DNA of 64,000 nt from JBEKUY01 sp049514555 (GCA_049514555.1 JBEKUY010000009.1:1-64000), one strand, 5' to 3'. Shown: positions 26,515 to 35,159, counted from the stretch's first letter. The notes: a model not told the origin generated them from the sequence alone. Numbers and translations: made by a program.

Positions 26515-29500
26515 CTACTGCGGGGGCTCAGGAGACGGAGGAGGTTGGGCGAGCGGAGGGATTTGAGGGTTGGGCGGAGTTTGGCGAGGTGGGGGTGGCT
26601 GGAACGGCTGAGCTGGCAGGGTAGGTCCGGGTGACCCCGCTCCTCCGCGAGTCGAGTTGTCGCCACGTCCGGCATAAAGCGCGCGAACCTGATGCGGCGG
26701 CAAGCGCAACAGCCTCGGCGTCACAAAAACCAGCATCTCCGTGTCCTGCAGCTGCGCCTGCCGGTTGCCGAGCACCGGCACGTTCAGCAATCCCGGTAAG
26801 CCGGAGAGCGACTGTGTCTCTTCCCGGTCGAGCAGGCGGAAGACTATGGCGGTCTCGTCTTCCTTAAGCCGCACCGTCTGGTCGATTGTGCGGTTGGAGA
26901 TGATCGGTATGCCATCCTCCGAATCGCCCGTCAGGGCGCGAATCTCGAATTCCAGGTGCAGCGTTACTTCGCCATTCGGATGCACCGTGGGAGTGGCCTT
27001 CACCTTCAGCCCCAGGTCCACATACTCTGATCCGGGAAAGGCCTGTTGCAGAGCGCTCGCTGCGGCCGCTCCGGAGCTCAATGGGTTCAAGAACACCGAG
27101 GCTTGGTCTGAAGTTCGTTCGGTCAAGGCCACGTCCGAGGCTCCCCGGCCGCCTAAACCGGAGGCGACGATGGCGGTCGGCCCTTGCTGGGTCGGCAGGG
27201 CGTTGAATGGAGTGATGAAACCTCCGGTCGCTTCTCCCAGGAAGAGAGACAGAGTGTTGTCGCCGAAGTTTGTCACCGCCAGATCGCCGAAGCCATTGGA
27301 GTCGAAATCAGCGATGGCGACGCCGCTCGGCGCACTCCCTGTCGTGAGGGGCGAGTCCGCGCTGGGCAGGAACGATGCGCCGCCCTGGTTAAGCAGCACG
27401 GTGACCGTGTTGTCCGCCAGATTCACCACGGCCAGGTCGGGTTGGCCGTCCCCATTCAAATCTCCCGCAGCGATGGCGACGGGATTCCTTCCCACTGCGA
27501 TCGGTGAGCCCGCCGCCGGAGTGAAGGTTCCGTCACCTGTGCCTAGCAGAACCGCAACGTTGTTTGCCGTTCCGGTGCCGCAAACGACCGCCAGGTCCGG
27601 GATGCCGTCTCGATTGAAGTCGGCGCTGGTAATGCCGCAGGGTGATGCCGTTGTCAAAGGGAGCGCCTGTTCGCCATTCTGCAGAGGGGAAGGCGAGTTC
27701 GGGGCCAGCGTGAAGCCGCCGGCGCCATCGCCGAGAAGGACCGTGAGGGTGTCGTCGATGGAATTGACAACAGCGAGATCGAGGTGGGAATTGTTGTTGA
27801 TGTTGAACTGGCCGACGGCGATGGCGCCGGGGCCGTGGCCAACGGCCAGAGGCGAATTGGAAGCCTCGGCGAATCCGCCGGTGCCGTCTCCCTGAAGAAT
27901 GGCGAGATTGTCAGAGCTCTGATTGACGACGACGAGATCGGCAAAGCCGGTCGCCTCGCGGAATATGCCGCTGGCGATGGCCACTGGCCCCGTTTCGTTC
28001 GCCGCCAGCTTGAACGGAGAGGTGGACGGCTGGACGAAATTGCCCGTGCCGGCCCCCTGATTGAGCAGGATGCTGACCGTATTGTCGTCGTGGTTGGCGA
28101 TGGCAAGATCGTTGAGCCCATCACCGTTGAAGTCCTGTGCCACGAGTGCGTCGGGCAGGCTTCCGACGGAGAAGTCGCTTCGCGGAAAGACGCCGGAGGT
28201 TACGGTGGGGGTGCTGATGGTGCCGGTGCCCGTGCTCGCGGTCAGCAGAGACAGCATTACCGGGAATCGCTCGCCGACGAAAAACGTGGCCGGTTTTCCG
28301 TCCTGGACACGCATCAGGACCCGCTTGCCGTCCCGAACCAGCGAAAGCGTCTCGTATAGGTTCAGCGCCGTTCCCGGCATGTTTAGGAGAAAAATGGACT
28401 TTCCTCCTCCGATGGCGACGAACGGCGGGAACACCGTTCCCAGTCCCGTTTGCTGGACTGCCGAAAGAAGTTGGCTTCCCGAAAGCCCGTTGAAGGCTGC
28501 CGCGGTCCCAAGGATCTGCTGCAGAATGGCGGCCGCCGTGGAGAGGTCGTTGGCCTGAAGGGCTTTTTCGAACGCCGAGGCTTGCGTCGGGCTGACCGTG
28601 AAAATCTTGAACTGCGTGGGCGGGGTAATTCCCAATTGCTTGGCCCGGTTCCGGTCCACCTCGAGAATCTCGATTTCGAGCATTACTTCCCCACGGGCTT
28701 GCCCAAGCTGGCGGATCAGCTCGCCTGCCAGCGCAACGGTCTGCGGGGTGTCTTTCACCGTGATGGTCCGGCTCCGAGTGTCGAGATCGATGTGCGTTGT
28801 GCCGCTGATCTCGCGCAAGGCGCGCTGCAGGTCGGTCACTTCTTCGGGCGACACGGTGTCGGAAAGGATGAACGTCTGCTCGACGATGGGCAATACATCC
28901 CGCCGCTTCTGCTGCGTATCCGGCGCGACGAAGAAGGTGGTCGCGTCCACTGGGGACCAGAAGGTGCCCGTCTCGGTCCCCACGAGTCCCATCATCGTCG
29001 CAAAGTCCACGTGGGTCACACGCAGGCGCACCGGCCTCGACACGACATCCGGATCGAACGCCGCGAACACTCCGAATGCCGCAGCGACTTCCTGATATGC
29101 GCTCTGAGTGTCCCCGCGAATGTCGAAGTCGCGATCGCCGGACCGCGGCTCGAGTCGCGGGGCGCCGGCCAATGCGGGCCCGGTTTGAGGCGGGACGTCC
29201 GCCAGCGCTTGCAGTTGCATCAGCCGCTCTTTCACTGCGTCGTTTCCGGGATCCATCTTGAGAGCCGCGCGCAACTCTCCCTGCGCCGCGGCCACGTCGC
29301 CTTGAAGCGCCAGCCGTTCGGCAGAGTCCGCGTGCAATCGCACGATCCACGCGCGCGCCGCTTCGCGCTTCCGGGCGATGTCCATGTCCCCGGGTGCGAA
29401 TTGCGACGCTTCCTCGTAGTCCGCGAGCGCCTCTTCCCAGTTTCGCGCCGCCTCCGCCTTCTGACCCCGCTCCAGGGCGCTCCGCGCGCGTCGCGCGTCG

Positions 29501-29634
29501 GATTTGACTGCGGCCGATGTGGAGGTCTTCGCGCCCGAATTCTCTGCGGTAGCAGTGCAGGGAAGTAGCAGGGCCGTCGCGAAGAGCAGGGACGCAAGCC
29601 GGGTTGTGGTTTGCCAGTGCACGGGGCGAATCAC
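26515..29634 (-). CDS. Secretin with an internal seven-bladed FG-GAP propeller
   Basis: 1039 residues, GTG start, no clear ribosome site. Signal peptide about 10-30. TPR-like helices about 45-140. Secretin N-domains about 165-310, including FILSDTVSPEEVTDLQRALR. The secretin barrel is in two halves: about 315-465 (VMLEIEILEVDRNRAKQLGI to GKPATFFVGERFPV) and about 866-975 (YVDLGLKVKATPTVHPNGEV to ISNRTIDQTVRLKEDET and LVFVTPRLL). Between them, residues about 484-852 hold seven FG-GAP/VCBS repeats, several with Ca2+-type loops (DFNGDGLND, DFNRDGIPD, DLNGDGQPD). A Pro-rich tail ends the protein. Secretins form outer-membrane gates; no other type II or IV pilus gene is nearby, so it is an orphan. 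Confidence 0.9.
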   Translation of the reverse strand: MIRPVHWQTTTRLASLLFATALLLPCTATAENSGAKTSTSAAVKSDARRARSALERGQKAEAARNWEEALADYEEASQFAPGDMDIARKREAARAWIVRLHADSAERLALQGDVAAAQGELRAALKMDPGNDAVKERLMQLQALADVPPQTGPALAGAPRLEPRSGDRDFDIRGDTQSAYQEVAAAFGVFAAFDPDVVSRPVRLRVTHVDFATMMGLVGTETGTFWSPVDATTFFVAPDTQQKRRDVLPIVEQTFILSDTVSPEEVTDLQRALREISGTTHIDLDTRSRTITVKDTPQTVALAGELIRQLGQARGEVMLEIEILEVDRNRAKQLGITPPTQFKIFTVSPTQASAFEKALQANDLSTAAAILQQILGTAAAFNGLSGSQLLSAVQQTGLGTVFPPFVAIGGGKSIFLLNMPGTALNLYETLSLVRDGKRVLMRVQDGKPATFFVGERFPVMLSLLTASTGTGTISTPTVTSGVFPRSDFSVGSLPDALVAQDFNGDGLNDLAIANHDDNTVSILLNQGAGTGNFVQPSTSPFKLAANETGPVAIASGIFREATGFADLVVVNQSSDNLAILQGDGTGGFAEASNSPLAVGHGPGAIAVGQFNINNNSHLDLAVVNSIDDTLTVLLGDGAGGFTLAPNSPSPLQNGEQALPLTTASPCGITSADFNRDGIPDLAVVCGTGTANNVAVLLGTGDGTFTPAAGSPIAVGRNPVAIAAGDLNGDGQPDLAVVNLADNTVTVLLNQGGASFLPSADSPLTTGSAPSGVAIADFDSNGFGDLAVTNFGDNTLSLFLGEATGGFITPFNALPTQQGPTAIVASGLGGRGASDVALTERTSDQASVFLNPLSSGAAAASALQQAFPGSEYVDLGLKVKATPTVHPNGEVTLHLEFEIRALTGDSEDGIPIISNRTIDQTVRLKEDETAIVFRLLDREETQSLSGLPGLLNVPVLGNRQAQLQDTEMLVFVTPRLLRLPPHQVRALYAGRGDNSTRGGAGSPGPTLPAQPFQPPPPRQTPPNPQIPPLAQPPPSPEPPQ

Positions 29635-29698
29635 TTGGATTTTACACTCGGGCGAGCAAGGCGTCGTTGGAGATCGCTCGGCCGAGTTTGAAGCTGGC

Positions 29699-29745
29699 TT
29701 GACGGGCTGACAGCCGCACGGTAAACTGGGTCTTGGTGTTGCAAC
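29699..29745 (+). promoter_or_regulatory. Promoter of the iron operon with a nearby palindrome
   Basis: TTGACG at 29699-29704, a 17-nt spacer, and TAAACT at 29722-29727. The palindrome GTTGCAAC at 29738-29745 falls just after the expected start of transcription and could be an operator. It does not match the DtxR consensus I know. Confidence 0.55.
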
Positions 29746-29766
29746 TCATTTTCAACTGGAGATCCC

Positions 29767-31032
29767 TTGGTTTCGGCCTTTCTCGTCGTCCTTCGTGAGG
29801 GCGTCGAAGCTGCCCTTGTCGTCGGCATCGTCTTAGTTTACCTGGTTCGGACGGGCCGGGCCCAACTCTCGCGTTACGTGTGGGCTGGCGTCGCCTTGGC
29901 CGCCGCGGCCAGTCTCACCGCTGCCGTGGGCCTGGACCGCTGGCAGGTCAGCCAGGACGGCTTTGAAGGCCTGCTCCTTCTGGCCGCTTCGGCCTTTGTG
30001 GTTTCCATGGTTTTCTGGATGAATCGCGTGGCCCGCCGCCTGCGCGGGGAGATCGAACGCCGCGTGGAAACTTACGCTACCAGGGCCGGACGAGCCGCCG
30101 GCTGGGGACTATTCCTCTTCGTTTTTCTGATGGTGCTGCGAGAAGGCGCAGAAACCGTTCTCATTCTTCGGGCGGTGCAGTTCTCAAGCGAAGGACTCAC
30201 CACCGCCGTCGGCACGGTCCTCGGCCTTGCCGCTGCCGTTGCGGTGGGGCTGTTCTTCTTCAAAGGGACACTCCGCGTGCCGCTCGGCCGGTTCTTCGCG
30301 GTGACGAGCGCGATTCTGATCTTGGTCGCCTTGCAGCTCGCCCTCACCGGATTGCACGAACTGAGCGAAGCGCTCTGGCTGCCTTCGAGCAAGCGGGAGA
30401 TGGCGCTCATCGGTCCCATCGTCCGCAACGATTTGTTCTTCTTCGTCTTCATCTTCGGCGCCGCTGCGCTGCTCGTCCTGCGCGAGTGGATGGCTTTGGC
30501 CCCGGATCTGCCTTCGGGCGCTTCCGCCGCCAACCCCGCTGAGATTCGCAGGTCCCGATGGAGCGCACGCCAGCAGCGCCGCTGGACCATTGCCGCTGCG
30601 GTTGCCTCGCTCGGGGTGATCCTTGCTCTCACCGCGGACTTCATCTACGCGCACGCGGCGGCCACACCGCCCGATGCCCAGGTCATGGAGTCCGAGAACG
30701 GCCAGGTGCGCGTTCCGGTCGCTCAGGTGAACGACGGGAACTTGCACCTTTTCTCCGTCAACGCCAATGGCCAAACCCTCCGCTTCCTCATCATTCGCAA
30801 GCCGAACGGCTGGGGCGTGGCGCTGGACGCTTGCCGCATCTGCGGAACCGCCGGCTATCGCCAGGACGGGCAAAACGTCATCTGCCGCCATTGCGCCTCC
30901 GCCATCTACGTGCCCACGATCGGAGAGCAGGGAGGCTGCAATCCCATCGGCGTGCCCTCGCATGTGGAAGGAGACGAAATCGTTGTGGACCTCTCCTCCC
31001 TCGCGCAAGCGGCCACGGAGATTCCGCGGTGA
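29767..31032 (+). CDS. FTR1-family iron permease fused to a DUF2318 domain
   Basis: 421 residues from TTG 29767, with TGGAGA 4 nt upstream. The N-terminal two thirds is an FTR1/EfeU permease with about seven membrane helices and both REGxE iron motifs (REGVE at 10-14, REGAE at 125-129). After a helix at about 273-292 comes a DUF2318 domain (about 300-415) facing the periplasm, with CRICG at 356, CRHC at 373 and a further Cys at 391. In characterised Campylobacter-type loci these two parts are separate genes beside FtsX-like permeases and an ATPase. The Cys clusters may bind iron or carry redox chemistry. No P19-type periplasmic iron protein is seen here. Confidence 0.9.
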   Translation: MVSAFLVVLREGVEAALVVGIVLVYLVRTGRAQLSRYVWAGVALAAAASLTAAVGLDRWQVSQDGFEGLLLLAASAFVVSMVFWMNRVARRLRGEIERRVETYATRAGRAAGWGLFLFVFLMVLREGAETVLILRAVQFSSEGLTTAVGTVLGLAAAVAVGLFFFKGTLRVPLGRFFAVTSAILILVALQLALTGLHELSEALWLPSSKREMALIGPIVRNDLFFFVFIFGAAALLVLREWMALAPDLPSGASAANPAEIRRSRWSARQQRRWTIAAAVASLGVILALTADFIYAHAAATPPDAQVMESENGQVRVPVAQVNDGNLHLFSVNANGQTLRFLIIRKPNGWGVALDACRICGTAGYRQDGQNVICRHCASAIYVPTIGEQGGCNPIGVPSHVEGDEIVVDLSSLAQAATEIPR

Positions 31033-31047
31033 TGGTCCGAGCCCCTT

Positions 31048-32349
31048 ATGTTCCTGCGCATCGTCGGTGAATGTTTCGCCCGCCGGCCCCGGCGTAAGAT
31101 TCTCGCCGCGGTCGTGCTCTCCCTCGGCATGGCCGTGGCTACGGCCATGCTGAGCGTATCGCTGGATATAGGCGACCGGCTGGCCCGGGAGTTCCGCCGT
31201 TTGGGAGCCAATTTGCTGGTCACGCCGCACGCCGACAGCCTGCGGCTCGAGATTGGCGGCGTGGACTACCGCCCGGCCAACGCCGGAGCGTTTCTTCCCG
31301 AATCCGACCTGGCCAAGCTGAGGGAGATCTTCTGGAGAAACAATGTCGTCGGCTTTGCGCCGATTCTCGAAGTTCCCGTAAGCGCTGTTGCGATATCCCC
31401 CGCGCCGCCCGAATCTGCGCGCGGCGCTTTCCGCGCCACGCTCATCGGAACCTGGTCCGCGCACGCGATCATGAGTCCTGACGGTTCGCGCTTCGTGACC
31501 GGCATCGAGAAGACCAATCCCTGGTGGCAAACCGATGGCCGCTGGTTCACGGAAGGATCGGACGAATGTGTGATGGGGGTGAAGTTCGCCCAGCGCAACG
31601 GCCTGCACATCGGCAACGTGATTCGCGTCGCTGCAGGGACGCGGACTGCGGCTCTCGCCGTTACCGGGCTGCTCTCGAGCGGAGGTTCGGAAGAAGATTC
31701 AATCGTCGCGCCGCTCGCGATCGCTCAGCAGCTTGACGGGAAAATGGGACAGTACCGGCGCCTTGACGTCAGCGTGCTCACGCGGCCCGAAGACGCGTTT
31801 GCGCGGCGTGATCCCGCTACCATGACGCCTGAAGAGTACGATCGCTGGTATTGCACCCCCTACATTTCTTCCATCGCCTTGCAGATCGGTCAGGCGCTTC
31901 CGGGAACCGACGTCCGGCCGATTCGCCGCGTGGCCGAAGGGGAAGGTCAGATGCTGTCTCACATCAGCGTCCTGATGTGGCTGGTGACGTTCGCCGCGTT
32001 GTTCGCCTCGGCCTTAGCCGTTGGAGCAACGTCCGCCGCCACCGTGCTCGAACGTCAGGTTGAGATTGGTCTGATGAAGGCTCTGGGCGCCGGCACGAGG
32101 CTCGTCGCCGCCCTGCTGGTTGCGGAACAACTGCTGCTTGGCTTGGTCGGAGGAGCGCTCGGCTATGCTGCGGGCATATTGCTGGCGCGGCTCCTCGGAG
32201 AGTCCGTCTTCGGCGAGGCTCCTGACGAATCTCTGCTGGTTCTGCCCGTGATTCTTGCGCTGGCCGTAATCGTCACGCTGGCCGGCAGCCTGTTTCCTTT
32301 GCGTGGCGCGGTACGGCATGATCCCGCGATGGTCTTGCGAGGCGAGTGA
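31048..32349 (+). CDS. FtsX/MacB-type ABC permease, iron operon (first)
   Basis: 433 residues. It has the MacB/FtsX plan: an N-terminal helix (about 19-40), a periplasmic domain with Trp-rich segments (NPWWQTDGRWF), and three C-terminal helices starting near residue 305. The cytoplasmic coupling loop reads EIGLMKALGAGTR. It starts 16 bp after the FTR1 fusion and overlaps the next permease gene by 4 nt. In iron loci of this type the permease pair and ATPase are thought to energise or regulate the high-affinity uptake step rather than form a classic importer. That role is inferred from context. Confidence 0.88.
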   Translation: MFLRIVGECFARRPRRKILAAVVLSLGMAVATAMLSVSLDIGDRLAREFRRLGANLLVTPHADSLRLEIGGVDYRPANAGAFLPESDLAKLREIFWRNNVVGFAPILEVPVSAVAISPAPPESARGAFRATLIGTWSAHAIMSPDGSRFVTGIEKTNPWWQTDGRWFTEGSDECVMGVKFAQRNGLHIGNVIRVAAGTRTAALAVTGLLSSGGSEEDSIVAPLAIAQQLDGKMGQYRRLDVSVLTRPEDAFARRDPATMTPEEYDRWYCTPYISSIALQIGQALPGTDVRPIRRVAEGEGQMLSHISVLMWLVTFAALFASALAVGATSAATVLERQVEIGLMKALGAGTRLVAALLVAEQLLLGLVGGALGYAAGILLARLLGESVFGEAPDESLLVLPVILALAVIVTLAGSLFPLRGAVRHDPAMVLRGE

Positions 32350-33545
32350 TGTTCTGGCGGATCGAGTTTCGATTGCTGAAGGCGAGCCGGGGGCGGCTGG
32401 CAGTGGCCTTGCTAGCGCTCTCGAGCGGTGCAGCCATCACCGCCGCGCTGCTGAACCTCCAGCTCGATGCCAGCCGCAAGCTCACTCGCGAGTTCCGTGC
32501 CTTCGGGGCGAACGTCATCCTCTCGGCGCCCGAGGAACCATCAGCGCCTGCCACAGCCCGCGCGGCTGCGATCACTGCCCCGGCAGAGAGCCTGCTCGAT
32601 GCGGGGATTCTCTCCGGCGTTCCGGCGGGGTGGGAAGCTCAGCCCGTTACCGCGGTACCGTTCCTCTATTTCATCGCCGACGCCAAGCGCGTATCTTCCG
32701 ACCCGGTCGTCGCCGCCTCCTCTCCCACGACGCTAGTGATCGCCGGCACTCGCCTTTCCGATCTGCCTCGCGTCGCGCCGGGGTGGAAAATGAAGGGCCG
32801 GCCGGCGGATGTCGACTCCTCGTCCATACCCTGTCTTGTTGGGGCGAAGGCCGCCGAAGAACTCGGCACTGCTCCCGGTGATGCGCTGCATCTCCGCGCA
32901 AATGAACGAGATGGATCTTGCAACGTCGAAGCCATTCTCAGCGCGGGCGGCCCTGAGGACGACCAACTCTTTCTGCCACTGGCCACGGCACAGGAGCTTG
33001 CCGGTTTGCCTGGGCGCATCAGCCTCGTGCAGATCAGCGCGCCCGGCTCTGCGGCGGGCATCGCTCGCTTGGTGAGCCAACTCTCCGAGAGGCTCCCCGG
33101 CGCGCAGGTGCGTCCCGTCCGCCAGTTCACTGAAACTGAGGCGGCGCTTTACGCGCGCATTCACGGCCTGCTCCTCGCTATCGTCGTCCTCGTCTTGCTT
33201 TTGACGATTCTTTGCGTGATGACGGCAATGACCACGCTGGCGCTGGAGCGCAAGCGCGATGTAGGGCTGATGAAGATGCTCGGCGGCCACATCTCGCGCG
33301 TGTTGAGACTTTTCCTGGTTGAGGCCGGGACCCTGGGTCTTGCCGGAGGCTTGCTTGGCTCCGCGGTGGGACTGCTGCTGTCACAATGGCTAGGAAAGCG
33401 CGTTTTCGGAGTGTCTGCCGCGCTCCGCTGGGAAATTCTGCCTCTCACGGCCGCTCTGATGGTGCTCGTGGCAATTGCCGGAGCATTTCCCTTGCGGTTG
33501 CTCGCGCGGGTAAAGCCGGCGGTTATCTTCCGGGGTGAGGCATGA
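32346..33545 (+). CDS. FtsX/MacB-type ABC permease, iron operon (second)
   Basis: 399 residues, paralogous to the preceding permease. It has an N-terminal helix (about 17-37), a smaller periplasmic domain, and three C-terminal helices (about 275-300, 320-345 and 365-390). The coupling loop is DVGLMKMLGGHIS. It overlaps both neighbours by 4 nt, so translation is likely coupled and the two permeases are probably made in equal amount as a heterodimer. The substrate is not evident from sequence; the linked FTR1 permease points to iron. Confidence 0.88.
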   Translation: MMFWRIEFRLLKASRGRLAVALLALSSGAAITAALLNLQLDASRKLTREFRAFGANVILSAPEEPSAPATARAAAITAPAESLLDAGILSGVPAGWEAQPVTAVPFLYFIADAKRVSSDPVVAASSPTTLVIAGTRLSDLPRVAPGWKMKGRPADVDSSSIPCLVGAKAAEELGTAPGDALHLRANERDGSCNVEAILSAGGPEDDQLFLPLATAQELAGLPGRISLVQISAPGSAAGIARLVSQLSERLPGAQVRPVRQFTETEAALYARIHGLLLAIVVLVLLLTILCVMTAMTTLALERKRDVGLMKMLGGHISRVLRLFLVEAGTLGLAGGLLGSAVGLLLSQWLGKRVFGVSAALRWEILPLTAALMVLVAIAGAFPLRLLARVKPAVIFRGEA

Positions 33546-34615
33546 GCGCCCGGATCGAAGTCGAATCGCTGGTCAAGGAGTACGGCTCGGTGCGCGCTCT
33601 GAACGGCATTAGTTTCACTGTCGAGCCCGGAGAGTGGATCGCCATCATGGGCCCGTCAGGTTCGGGAAAGACCACGCTCATCAATATTCTCGGCGGGCTT
33701 GACACGCCTGCTTCCGGCCGCGTCGTCGTCGGTGACGCCGAAATCTCACGCCTCTCTGAAGCGGAGCTCGTGCGCTACCGCGCCGAGAAAGTTGGGTTCA
33801 TCTTTCAGCAGTTCCATCTGGTACCCTATCTGAACGCACTTGAAAACGTGATGCTCGCCCAATACTTCCACAGCCTCACCGACGAAAAGGAGGCCGCCGA
33901 GGCGCTTCGCCAGGTCGGGCTTGGCCACCGCCTCGAGCACCTGCCCTCGCAACTCTCCGGAGGCGAACAGCAGCGCGTGGTCATCGCACGCGCGCTCATC
34001 AATCAACCCAAGCTCATCCTCGCCGATGAGCCCACCGGGAACCTCGACGAAGCCAACGAAGAGATCATTCTCAGTCTCTTCCGCGAGCTGCACAGCGCCG
34101 GGCAGACCCTGCTGATGGTCACGCACGATCCCGAGATCGCGCGGCAAGCCGACCGGCGCATCGAACTCGCGCACGGCCGGCTCGCGCAGATCACCGCAGG
34201 CAGCGCCGAGGAAGAGGTGCACTTCGATCATCTGCTCGAGCAGATCTGGATCTGCGGCGAGGAATTTACGCCCGCTCAGATCGACCGCATTCGCACGCCC
34301 GGCTCGGTGGATACCGTCCATACCATCTACCGCATGATCGATCTGCGTTTGGTAGAACTCCACTCGAATGAGGTACAGCTGACCGACCGCGGCCGTCGCC
34401 GCGCCCGCGACGTGGTTCGGCGGCATCGCCTCGCCGAACGCCTCTTCACCGACACGTTTGCCATTGAGGATTCCGAGGCCCATTCGCAGGCCTGCAAATT
34501 CGAGCACATCATCAGTCCCGAACTCGACCAGCGCATCTGTTCCTTCCTCGGCCACCCGAAAACGTGCCCCCACGGGAACCCGATCCCTCCGGGCGACTGC
34601 TGCCCGCCGAGTTGA
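33542..34615 (+). CDS. ABC ATPase fused to a DtxR-type metal-sensing repressor domain
   Basis: 357 residues. Residues 1-220 are a LolD/MacB-type ATPase: Walker A GPSGSGKTT (37-45), Q-loop at 89-90, signature LSGGEQQ (138-144), Walker B LILADEP (158-164), switch His195. Residues about 225-357 match DtxR/MntR: a winged-helix segment (LLEQIWICGEEFTP to VELHSNEVQLTDRGRRRA), then the metal and dimer domain. Ligands equivalent to DtxR His79, Glu83, His98, Cys102, Glu105 and His106 are present as His295, Glu299, His314, Cys318, Glu321 and His322. The sensor ends with GHPKTCPHGNPIP. The first ligand of DtxR (Met10) seems replaced, possibly by His230. It overlaps the upstream permease gene by 4 nt. 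Confidence 0.92.
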   Translation: MSARIEVESLVKEYGSVRALNGISFTVEPGEWIAIMGPSGSGKTTLINILGGLDTPASGRVVVGDAEISRLSEAELVRYRAEKVGFIFQQFHLVPYLNALENVMLAQYFHSLTDEKEAAEALRQVGLGHRLEHLPSQLSGGEQQRVVIARALINQPKLILADEPTGNLDEANEEIILSLFRELHSAGQTLLMVTHDPEIARQADRRIELAHGRLAQITAGSAEEEVHFDHLLEQIWICGEEFTPAQIDRIRTPGSVDTVHTIYRMIDLRLVELHSNEVQLTDRGRRRARDVVRRHRLAERLFTDTFAIEDSEAHSQACKFEHIISPELDQRICSFLGHPKTCPHGNPIPPGDCCPPS

Positions 34616-34631
34616 GCCGCCGCGAACCTTC

Positions 34632-35015
34632 ATGCCCGTTCCCGCCGATTCGCGCAAGAAACCCACGAGCGTGAAGATCCACGTCTCGACAGGAGCGGGC
34701 ATGGACATAGTGTGGTTCGACGGCCACTCGAGCCACTACGACTTTGCTTACCTGCGCGAACATTGCCCCTGCGCCACCTGCAACGAGGAACGACATCAGA
34801 AGGAAAAGTTGGCCGGGCCAACGGGATCGGCAGCGGCCGTTCTCCCCATGTTCAAGCCCAAGGCCTCGGCGCGCGCTGCCAAGGCCATCGGCAACTACGC
34901 GATTCAGATCACCTTCACCGACGGCCATTCCACCGGCATCTACAGCTTCGATTACCTGCGCACGATGTGTCCCTGCGACGCCTGTGGGCGAATTTTTCGC
35001 ACCTCGGGAGGATGA
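34632..35015 (+). CDS. DUF971 protein, last gene of the iron operon
   Basis: 127 residues from ATG 34632. The DUF971 domain (related to the N-terminal part of gamma-butyrobetaine hydroxylase and to the C-terminal part of HCF101-type Fe-S carriers) is clear: VWFDGHSSHYDFAYLREHCPCATC, and later FTDGHSTGIYSFDYLRTMCPCDAC. It has two Cys-x-x-Cys or Cys-Pro-Cys clusters that could bind zinc or iron. It begins 17 bp after the ATPase fusion. Its place behind iron transport genes suggests a role in iron handling or Fe-S delivery; this is inference. Confidence 0.8.
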   Translation: MPVPADSRKKPTSVKIHVSTGAGMDIVWFDGHSSHYDFAYLREHCPCATCNEERHQKEKLAGPTGSAAAVLPMFKPKASARAAKAIGNYAIQITFTDGHSTGIYSFDYLRTMCPCDACGRIFRTSGG

Positions 35016-35159
35016 GCCCCCGAATGCCGGAGCCCCAGGCAATCGCGTAGCGATTCGCTCTTTCGATAGCATGCATCGTTTCTTCTCCGGTGCGCGTCCT
35101 AGACAACTGCGCGGAAACGTGGGAGGATTTCTCCCCGCGAGCAACCGAACCATTCTCTA

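Noticed and set aside
28121..29350. A 409-codon minus-strand frame
   Set aside because: It is an alternative frame of the secretin gene with Arg-rich, low-information sequence.
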